From Mageeibacillus sp. UBA3708 (GTDB taxonomy: Bacteria; Bacillota; Clostridia; Saccharofermentanales; Saccharofermentanaceae): 9,887 nucleotides of DNA. Location of the stretch: assembly GCA_002371375.1 (NCBI GenBank), contig DFIB01000225.1:1-9887 (forward strand), given 5' to 3'. Below, piece after piece: positions 1-5,394 of this stretch (positions are counted from its first letter, which is position 1; each line of letters begins with the position of its first letter). The notes beneath the pieces were generated by a model. The model saw only the letters and a list, made by a program, of their open reading frames with translations. It made no database searches and was not told the origin of the DNA. Both the position numbers and the translations under genes were made by a program.

Positions 1-102
1 TACAGGAACATTTACTCTGCGTGCGCAGTAATTCTGTTCCGATAAATTTTCTACAGGAACATTTAGTCTGCGCTCGCAGTAACTCTGTTCCGGTAATTTT
101 TT
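1..102. repeat. Two tandem 51-bp palindromic repeats
   Basis: Copy 1 begins at 1 and copy 2 at 52; both start TACAGGAACATTTA and differ at only a few positions. Each contains a nested dyad: outer arms GGAACA and TGTTCC, inner arms CTGCG and CGCAG around a 2-base centre (TG in copy 1, CT in copy 2), with unpaired 6-base stretches between inner and outer arms. The centre changes while both arm pairs are kept, as expected of a selected palindrome or an amplified repeat family. The array touches the window edge, so more copies may exist outside. Because 51 is a multiple of three, the plus strand is open through it with a 17-residue peptide repeat, which I regard as incidental. It lies directly downstream of the last gene of the minus-strand operon. 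A T7 run follows copy 2 on the plus strand, so it could also end a convergent transcript. Confidence 0.75.
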
Positions 103-145
103 TGTTTGTCGCGGAATCCCGTGGGATGAGTAGTAGTGACCGGCC

Positions 146-1219
146 TCAATCCCTTTTATTCTTTCTGTTCAGAGCGAGACTCACTGCAACAAAGATCATG
201 GCAGTCAGACTTATCACTCCAATGACCTCCCATGCAAATAAACGGGATATACACCTCTGCGCCGATACTTCCCAGTAAGGCAGTTCATATCCCCGGAGCA
301 CGGCGCTCATTTCGCCGGGGGGCATCATGTGATCCCACACCCGGCCGAATCCGAATCTACCGGTAATGCTCTCTACATAGAACTCCTTAGACGGCAGTGA
401 ATTCTTCAATTCGGTCACTGCTTCTCCCCGGACCAGCTCGGGCAACATAACTTCATAGCACAGTACCGCAGGAATTACGGGGGCATCAAATCCGGCACAG
501 TATTCTTCCAGGCAATCATAATAGACATATGCCCGAAGCACAGTATCATCGTGCTCCCTGACGACTCCTATTACTGCATAATCGTGTCCCCACAGACTTA
601 CCCTGTTTCCGACAACATCATACGAACCGTAGAACTTCCAAGCCAGTTCATCGTTAAGTACTATCTGGTATTTATCAACAGAGTTTACAGGCAGAAATCC
701 GCCGGACAGGTACTCCATCGGATGGAAAGCTCTATAATTGCCACCGACGGCATACACTGACACATCAGCACCTGTCTCGGAGTCTCCGTAACCACACGTA
801 ATTCCGGCCGTGACAAACGAACTGTAAGCATCCTCCCATCCTTCAGGCTCCGGGACTTTATCAGTTGCTTTGCGCTTTTTGCCGCCCGCCTGATCAACTA
901 TTCCCTGGAGTGACTTGCGCACGTTAATCACATCCGTCTTGCCGAGACTCTTGCCATTCTCCTGAACCGAAGCAGGCGACGTATCGCCGGATGCGCGTCC
1001 TCCACGTCCGTAGACTGCCATATGTCTGTACGATACGGAACCTCCCTGACTCCACACTTCGGCACAGCTGCGTTCAACCCTTGAACTTACAAGGCATACT
1101 ATACATATCACGCTCACAATTGCCATAATGACGGATACTGCCAGTAAGACCGCGGGTAATACATGAACTATCTTCGCACCTGTCAAACGGGCTTGATCTA
1201 ATCTCTCACGGATCTTCAT
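146..1219 (-). CDS. Two-helix membrane protein with MacB-like extracellular core (ABC exporter permease-like)
   Basis: 357 aa from ATG 1219, one base after the stop of the adaptor gene. A longer frame opens at TTG 1243, but that would overlap the upstream gene. An N-terminal membrane helix is at about residues 19-45, a large extracellular domain follows, and one C-terminal helix is at about 328-350 before a short basic tail (NRKNKRD). Residues about 157-222 show the usual MacB periplasmic-core pattern: a GGNY...FHP...LSGG stretch, then VLNDELAWKFYGSYDVVG, a short G-x-x-Y-A-VIGVV strand and an acidic turn. MacB/FtsX permeases normally have three helices after this domain; here there is one, and no ATPase domain or ATPase gene is present. 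It probably works with the adjacent HlyD-like adaptor in an envelope complex. It could be a degenerate permease or a non-transporting partner; the fold is fairly sure, the function is not. Confidence 0.72.
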   Translation of the reverse strand: MKIRERLDQARLTGAKIVHVLPAVLLAVSVIMAIVSVICIVCLVSSRVERSCAEVWSQGGSVSYRHMAVYGRGGRASGDTSPASVQENGKSLGKTDVINVRKSLQGIVDQAGGKKRKATDKVPEPEGWEDAYSSFVTAGITCGYGDSETGADVSVYAVGGNYRAFHPMEYLSGGFLPVNSVDKYQIVLNDELAWKFYGSYDVVGNRVSLWGHDYAVIGVVREHDDTVLRAYVYYDCLEEYCAGFDAPVIPAVLCYEVMLPELVRGEAVTELKNSLPSKEFYVESITGRFGFGRVWDHMMPPGEMSAVLRGYELPYWEVSAQRCISRLFAWEVIGVISLTAMIFVAVSLALNRKNKRD

Positions 1220-1220
1220 A

Positions 1221-2879
1221 TTACTTTCCCGTATAATCCTCAAGTCTTACTCTCTGACCGTCTTCCAGTGCTTTCTCGCTTCTTATTACTATCATTCCCT
1301 GATCAAGTCCGGAACCCGATAATGCGGATACGGCTCCGTCAGTGGCAAGAACTTCAACATCAACTCTTCTGACTGTATAACGGTTCCCCAAAGGTGATCG
1401 CACCTCGTCGATCAGATATACAAATGTTCCTGCATTATCCTCGTTAACTGCGCTTGATGCGATGCAACAGTCGTAATCGGAATCCGATCTTCCCGGAGAC
1501 ACTGTTACGCTTTCGCCCGGCAGTATATATTCAGCCGCCAGCGAACACTTCACAAGCCTGTTCTCGCGGGGCGCCTCAGGATCGGGCTTTATCGACAATA
1601 TCTCGCATGACTGAAGCCAGTAAGTATCCGAAGACAGCTGCATACCCGGTGTCATACGGCGTTCAACAAGTTCTGTCGGAAAGCAGAATGTTGCAGTGTA
1701 CTTTGTATCCACAGGAACTACAAACAGTACCACACTGTTCTCTTCCATTGTATCGCCGTCTCCTACCGACAATGCATATATCCGCCCGTCAGCAGGGGCC
1801 GTTATATCCGTCTTCGCGTAATTATCTTCAAGTTCTTTTATCTGTGTCTCAAGCTTGCTTATCTGCGCTTTGCGGTCAGCTGCCGCATCACGTGCCCTGT
1901 CACGCGCGATACCTTCATTGATTCTGGTATTATCAAGAGTGCGGCGGGCAGATGCCAGAGCCGCTTCAGCTGATTCGACAGTAACCTTGGCAGATGATAC
2001 GGACGGCACACTCTCCGCTGCTGCGATGGCTGCCTCGGCTTCCTGTATTGCCGCATTGCAGTCAGACAATTCGGAAGATAATTTCTCAAGTCTGTCCTGT
2101 GCAGAACCAAGCTGGCTCTTCAGTTCCTTAACTTCCTGTTCCTTCTGTCCGAGCTCTTCTTTGACAGTTGCAATCTGCTCTTCGTAAGGATTTACGTCCT
2201 CCGGCGACGAGGGTACAAATTCAGCCGATTTCTCCTCGAGGTCTTTCAGTTCTTTATTCTTCGTCTCAATCTCACTGTTTACTGTGTCGACCTTTTTGTT
2301 GAGATCCTCTACCGTGTCGGATGCTGATGTTACTTCGGCAGTAAGTTCAATCACCTTGGGATTGTTTTTGTCTATAATCTTATTCGCCCTGCTGACCGTA
2401 TCATTCTTGTTCCTTGCCGTATTCAGTGATTCACGTGCATCCTTAAGTGATTCCTGTGCCTGGGACACGCTGGCGCGGAGAGTCGCATAATCAGTATCAG
2501 ACGGTGTTCTTGACGCATACTCATCTTCTCTCTTAACCTCTGTCAATTGATGTCTCAGAGAATCGAGAGCACTTGTGTCAGTCACGGGATACAGGGTAAA
2601 TAAAACATCGCCCTTCTTCACCTCATCATAATCAGAAACAGCCACATGATCTATCTTACGGCCCTCTATGCTCATGACCTTATAGCTCGTCTCGGGCTCA
2701 ACGACCGCCGATGCGCTGTTCGTAAGTGACAGATTTGCTCTTGATGCTCTTTTGCCGGCAACTTTAGGAATAAAAAGGTTCATAATCGTGTTCGAGAAGA
2801 ACGTAAGCAGCAGCAGACCTGCCACGAACCCTATAATCAACCTTGTCACCCATTTACGGTTCTTTACTTTGTCACTCAT
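1221..2879 (-). CDS. HlyD/MacA-type membrane fusion (periplasmic-adaptor-like) protein
   Basis: 552 aa. I start at ATG 2879 (MSDKVKNRKW) because GGGAGG lies 5 bases upstream; the longer frame to 3005 has no such signal and overlaps the upstream permease. Domains in order: one membrane helix (about 12-30), first half of a lipoyl/biotinyl-like domain (about 64-98, with VKKGDVLFTL), a very long coiled coil (about 105-355, rich in E, K, A and Q), the second lipoyl half (about 357-390, ITAPADGRIYALSVGDG), a beta-barrel region, and a C-terminal membrane-proximal domain (about 475-552) ending in the DGQRVRLEDYTGK type of sequence seen in MacA-like adaptors. Such proteins link an ABC exporter permease to the outside in Gram-positives. 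It follows the MalG-type gene by 10 nt and precedes the MacB-like gene by 1 nt, so it is co-translated with both. The missing ATPase is the oddity. Confidence 0.88.
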   Translation of the reverse strand: MSDKVKNRKWVTRLIIGFVAGLLLLTFFSNTIMNLFIPKVAGKRASRANLSLTNSASAVVEPETSYKVMSIEGRKIDHVAVSDYDEVKKGDVLFTLYPVTDTSALDSLRHQLTEVKREDEYASRTPSDTDYATLRASVSQAQESLKDARESLNTARNKNDTVSRANKIIDKNNPKVIELTAEVTSASDTVEDLNKKVDTVNSEIETKNKELKDLEEKSAEFVPSSPEDVNPYEEQIATVKEELGQKEQEVKELKSQLGSAQDRLEKLSSELSDCNAAIQEAEAAIAAAESVPSVSSAKVTVESAEAALASARRTLDNTRINEGIARDRARDAAADRKAQISKLETQIKELEDNYAKTDITAPADGRIYALSVGDGDTMEENSVVLFVVPVDTKYTATFCFPTELVERRMTPGMQLSSDTYWLQSCEILSIKPDPEAPRENRLVKCSLAAEYILPGESVTVSPGRSDSDYDCCIASSAVNEDNAGTFVYLIDEVRSPLGNRYTVRRVDVEVLATDGAVSALSGSGLDQGMIVIRSEKALEDGQRVRLEDYTGK

Positions 2880-2889
2880 AAGATCCTCC

Positions 2890-3945
2890 CTATTTGATTC
2901 CTGCCTGCGACACGCCCTCAACGAGATAATCCTCGCCTCTGAGGAACACCAGAAGCGGGGGCACCATATACAGTGCACACGCGGCGAAAGCCATTCCCGT
3001 CTCATCCGTATTGACCTGCGCCAGGAACACGGACAGCGGTCTCATTTCTTCATTCGATAACATGATCAACGGCTGCTCGACCATGTTCCAGTAATCTATA
3101 AAGAGCAGTATGGCCATTGCGCATACCGCACTCTTGCAGTTAGGTAATACTATTTTTGTGAATATCTGCCATTCACCGGCACCGTCAATCTTCGCGGCAT
3201 CAATATATGCTGACGGTATGCGGCGCATGTATTTGGTGAGGATATAAACAGAGAATGTGGAGAATACCCCGGGCAGGATGATCGAGGAGTATGAATCAAT
3301 AAGGCCGAGCTTGTCGCTTATGAGGTAATTCGGCACAAGCGTCACCTGGAATGGCATGAGCATCAGCATGATGTACAGAAAGAACAGGACTTCCCTCCTC
3401 CTGCGTCTGTACCGCATGAAGCTGTAGGACGCGAGAAGCGACACGAGAAGCTGACCTGCCACGATCGGCACTGTAAGGATTATTGAATTCCAGTATCTGA
3501 ACAGATATGAAGGAGTCATGAAGAGGAGCTTCTTGTACTGTTCTATAGACACCTGCTGAGGGATAAGCTGCAGCTGCGGCATCCTCTGGATAAACTCTGC
3601 GGTGCCCTGAGAACCGCCGGGAAGGCTGCTGAAGACTATGCCGTAATTAGCCGTTATCTCGGACGAGGACATGAACGAATTGAGAAAAGTGAAGAATATC
3701 GGAACAAGAGCGAGGAATGCGAACACAGAGATCACGCCGACTCCCAACGCTGTTAACACCCGTCTCCTGACATTACGTCTTCTGAGGATCATCTGATTGG
3801 CGCTCCTTGCCTCAGATACGATCTTCTGTCTCTGTCCCGGTGCAAGAGTATTGAAGAATGACTTCACCTCAGGCGTCTGTATATATACATTACGCCTTGC
3901 AAGTGAAGCCTGCCTTCTCCTCTCATTACGCAGCCTGGTATCCAT
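2890..3945 (-). CDS. Carbohydrate-type ABC transporter permease, MalG family (CUT1)
   Basis: 351 aa from ATG 3945, one base after the stop of the MalF-type gene, with GGAGGAG just upstream; the frame continues to 3969, but that overlaps the previous gene. The conserved cytoplasmic EAA loop is at about residues 247-268 (IDAAKIDGAGEWQIFTKIVLP), the surface that docks on an MsmK/MalK-type ATPase. Membrane helices are visible at about 64-90, 153-177, 187-207, 219-237, 272-290 and 317-334. Compared with usual MalG proteins (about 280 aa) it has a basic N-terminal extension of roughly 60 residues (RRR, KRR-like clusters). With its MalF-type neighbour it would form the channel of an importer fed by a lipoprotein binding protein, most likely the one at 5395-7467. 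The substrate cannot be read from sequence; these families carry sugars, oligosaccharides or glycerol phosphate derivatives. Confidence 0.92.
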   Translation of the reverse strand: MDTRLRNERRRQASLARRNVYIQTPEVKSFFNTLAPGQRQKIVSEARSANQMILRRRNVRRRVLTALGVGVISVFAFLALVPIFFTFLNSFMSSSEITANYGIVFSSLPGGSQGTAEFIQRMPQLQLIPQQVSIEQYKKLLFMTPSYLFRYWNSIILTVPIVAGQLLVSLLASYSFMRYRRRRREVLFFLYIMLMLMPFQVTLVPNYLISDKLGLIDSYSSIILPGVFSTFSVYILTKYMRRIPSAYIDAAKIDGAGEWQIFTKIVLPNCKSAVCAMAILLFIDYWNMVEQPLIMLSNEEMRPLSVFLAQVNTDETGMAFAACALYMVPPLLVFLRGEDYLVEGVSQAGIK

Positions 3946-3946
3946 G

Positions 3947-4870
3947 CTACTCCTCCGTCCCCGAATCAAGTCTGGATTCCAGGATGAACAGCAATCCGAC
4001 GATAACTGCCATCACGACACACATGATAACCGCCCCTGTTGACAGTTGTGAATAGTCAAGATGCGTAAACTTGTTATTCATAAAATGCTGCAGCGTGTAG
4101 AGCTTATCGTACGGATAATCACCCGTAAGAAGGTACACTTCGCGGAAGATCTTGAATGAATTGATCAGCGACATTATCGCTACAAAGAACACAGTAGGCC
4201 CGAGATAGAAAAGCCTTATCGAGAAGAACCTCTTCACTGCTCCGGCACCGTCCATAACGGACGACTCGATAACTTCCTGCGGGATATTATTAAGCGCGGA
4301 CAGGAACAGTATTATGTTAAGTCCGAGGTTCTTCCACAGGAAGAGGAATACTATCACCAGCTGTCCCGAATTATCTTTGAACCAGTCGATACGTTCTGAT
4401 CCGAACAGCTGATATATCCACCCGTTCAACACGCCGTTATAACTGAAGAACACCTGCCACATCAGAACGATCGATGCAACAGGAACCATCATGGGTGTAA
4501 GAAGGATGCTCCGGAATACACTCCTGGCAGGTATCTTTGAATTGAGAATAAGCGCAAGCAGCAAGGATATCAGAACACCCAGCGGCACCGCTATTGCGGA
4601 CAATATCAGTGTATTGCCGGCAGCTTCCCTGAAAGCATCGTTGGACAATACCTTACTGTAATTCTCTATCCCGGCAAAGCTGCTGTTGGTTGCCGACTTC
4701 TGGAACGACATCTTGACGAGCATCGCGAAAGGCACAAAGAAAAACAACATAACTCCTGCAAAAGAGGGCAGGAGAAATCCGGCCGAGACACCCCAGTCCG
4801 TCACCTTACGCCTGAAGCGGAGGAGCTTCAGTCTTCTTGCTTGTCTTATCTTAAGATCTTCGTTTTCCAT
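3947..4870 (-). CDS. Carbohydrate-type ABC transporter permease, MalF family (CUT1)
   Basis: 307 aa from ATG 4870 (MENEDLKIRQ). Six membrane helices are visible, beginning at about residue 27 (GVSAGFLLPSFAGVMLFFFV). The EAA loop is at about residues 197-218 (PQEVIESSVMDGAGAVKRFF). It pairs with the MalG-type protein, whose gene begins one base after this stop. The start is uncertain: an upstream in-frame ATG at 4909 adds 13 residues (MTTLTH...), but neither ATG has a Shine-Dalgarno sequence, and the stretch coding those 13 residues contains the 20-bp element also found upstream of the 357-aa lipoprotein gene, where it is non-coding. A promoter there would place transcription start at or inside ATG 4870, so the gene may be read from a leaderless message or by coupling to the small gene ending at 4912. 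Family call is firm; the N-terminus is not. Confidence 0.9.
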   Translation of the reverse strand: MENEDLKIRQARRLKLLRFRRKVTDWGVSAGFLLPSFAGVMLFFFVPFAMLVKMSFQKSATNSSFAGIENYSKVLSNDAFREAAGNTLILSAIAVPLGVLISLLLALILNSKIPARSVFRSILLTPMMVPVASIVLMWQVFFSYNGVLNGWIYQLFGSERIDWFKDNSGQLVIVFLFLWKNLGLNIILFLSALNNIPQEVIESSVMDGAGAVKRFFSIRLFYLGPTVFFVAIMSLINSFKIFREVYLLTGDYPYDKLYTLQHFMNNKFTHLDYSQLSTGAVIMCVVMAVIVGLLFILESRLDSGTEE

Positions 4871-4872
4871 AC

Positions 4873-4908
4873 TTATTATTATAATGTCCACATGTGTCAA
4901 AGTTGTCA
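4873..4908 (-). promoter_or_regulatory. Promoter with 20-bp shared element, in front of the permease operon
   Basis: The minus strand reads TGACAACTTTGACACATGTG at 4908-4889. It contains a perfect -35 (TTGACA, 4900-4895) followed after 16 bases by TAATAA (4878-4873). A perfect TATAAT overlaps at 4883-4878, 11 bases from the TTGACA. The same 20 bases with TTGACA-N16-TAATAT occur upstream of the 357-aa lipoprotein gene. Inside the element TGACA is repeated directly with a 9-bp step, and CACATGTG is a palindrome, so a regulator site overlapping the -35 is plausible. The predicted transcription start is within a few bases of ATG 4870. Confidence 0.6.
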
Positions 4909-4911
4909 TAT

Positions 4912-5153
4912 TTATGTTACTGTTTTGGCACGTGTTATTACCAGCTCCTTCCTGCCGTCATTATAAAGATTGGAAGCAACGTACTCACTTCTGTTCAGAA
5001 TATACAAATGATCTGTCGCGTCTGTAATTGAGTTGTGAGGCATATTACTCCTGTATGCACAAATTGCTTTGGACAAATGCTCCGGATCAAGTTCATAGAT
5101 CTCTCCTTTTTGCCTTTTTTGACGGCTTTTGCAATCACGGACAACCGTTCCAT
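4912..5153 (-). CDS. Small gene (80 aa if frameshifted), unknown function; broken or recoded
   Basis: An optimal ribosome site AAAGGAGG (5167-5160) lies 6 bases before ATG 5153. The first frame reads MERLSVIAKAVKKGKK and then leaves for an unconvincing tail, stopping at 4995 after 52 aa. The -1 frame is open from there and reads like a real protein: GEIYELDPEHLSKAICAY, later HLYILNRSEYVASNLY, then RKELVITRAKTVT and TAA at 4914-4912. The switch falls at an A6 run (5120-5115) and an A5 run (5111-5107) coding KKGKK; one extra A, or a -1 slip on AAA-AAG, joins both parts into an 80-aa basic soluble protein. No start codon for the second part exists upstream of the junction. It may be a fresh one-base deletion, a sequencing error, or programmed or transcriptional slippage. 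I do not recognise the family. It sits between a promoter and the permease operon, so a regulatory or accessory role is possible. Confidence 0.55.
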
Positions 5154-5174
5154 ATCCGTCCTCCTTTAACCGGG

Positions 5175-5202
5175 ATTATATCGGCCGGAACATTTAATTC
5201 AA
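5175..5202 (-). promoter_or_regulatory. Promoter of the small gene / permease operon
   Basis: The minus strand has TTGAAT (5202-5197), 16 bases, then a perfect TATAAT (5180-5175). Transcription would begin near 5168, just before the AAAGGAGG ribosome site of the small gene, giving a very short leader. The phased 21-bp repeat array lies immediately upstream of the -35, the usual place for activator sites or curved DNA. Confidence 0.6.
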
Positions 5203-5209
5203 CGGCTTC

Positions 5210-5281
5210 GGGACAATTCTGGGATATTTGCGGGTTTTTCTGGGATAGTTGCGGGTTTTTCTGGGATAGTTGCGGGTTTTT
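5210..5281. repeat. Three 21-bp direct repeats forming a helically phased array
   Basis: Units are at 5219-5239, 5240-5260 and 5261-5281. Copies 2 and 3 are identical and copy 1 differs by one base (ATATTTG instead of ATAGTTG). Each reads CTGGGATAGTTG, then CGGG, then TTTTT. GGG triplets fall at 5210, 5221, 5232, 5242, 5253, 5263 and 5274, steps of 10 or 11 bp, and T5 tracts recur every 21 bp, so both lie on one face of the helix. The array abuts the promoter at 5175-5202. It could be a tandem operator (LytTR regulators bind direct repeats with about this step) or an intrinsic bend from phased A-tracts. The plus-strand heptapeptide repeat it could encode is not supported as a gene. Confidence 0.8.
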
Positions 5282-5365
5282 AGTGTTCTATGGGCAATGT
5301 TACTGCAATAACGACGTTGTTTCTGACATTAATTATTGTGTTCTCTTATATAAACATCCTGCAGG

Positions 5366-5391
5366 TAATAAGACATTGCCTCATCTTATTA
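5366..5391 (-). terminator. Hairpin just after the lipoprotein operon, possible weak terminator
   Basis: On the minus strand TAATAAGA and TCTTATTA form a perfect 8-bp stem around a 10-base loop, beginning 3 bases after the stop codon of the 690-aa lipoprotein gene. It is AT-rich and not followed by a T run, so it is a poor intrinsic terminator; it may instead protect the 3' end of the message or attenuate read-through. The rest of 5282-5394 shows nothing clear beyond an 8-bp inverted repeat (GGCAATGT at 5293-5300 with ACATTGCC at 5373-5380). Confidence 0.35.
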
Positions 5392-5394
5392 TGC

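Noticed and set aside
91..145. Intrinsic terminator of the long minus-strand operon
   Set aside because: The ATCCC/GGGAT stem has a 2-base loop and no T run follows on the minus strand; the only T run here is on the plus strand.
21..278. Plus-strand frame with 17-residue repeat (RSNSVP...FLQEHL)
   Set aside because: It follows from the 51-bp repeat being a multiple of three, has only a GTG start without ribosome site, and runs antisense into the MacB-like gene.
1454..2187. Plus-strand frames opposite the adaptor gene
   Set aside because: Shadows of the coiled-coil coding region with Ser/Arg/Ala-rich composition and no ribosome sites.
2880..3005. Longer N-terminus for the HlyD-like protein
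   Set aside because: It would overlap the MalG-type gene and lacks a ribosome site, while ATG 2879 has GGGAGG at good spacing directly before the membrane helix.
4912..5153. Frameshifted insertion-sequence orfA/orfB because of the A-rich -1 site
   Set aside because: The joined product is only 80 aa, with no helix-turn-helix or DDE motif, and no terminal inverted repeats flank it.
5219..5281. Possible CRISPR-like or minisatellite array
   Set aside because: Units are directly abutting with no spacers and no cas genes; helical phasing next to a promoter fits a regulatory or bending role better.
5293..5380. 8-bp inverted repeat GGCAATGT/ACATTGCC with a 72-base loop
   Set aside because: An arm this short over this distance is not unlikely by chance, and no inner pairing supports a structured RNA.
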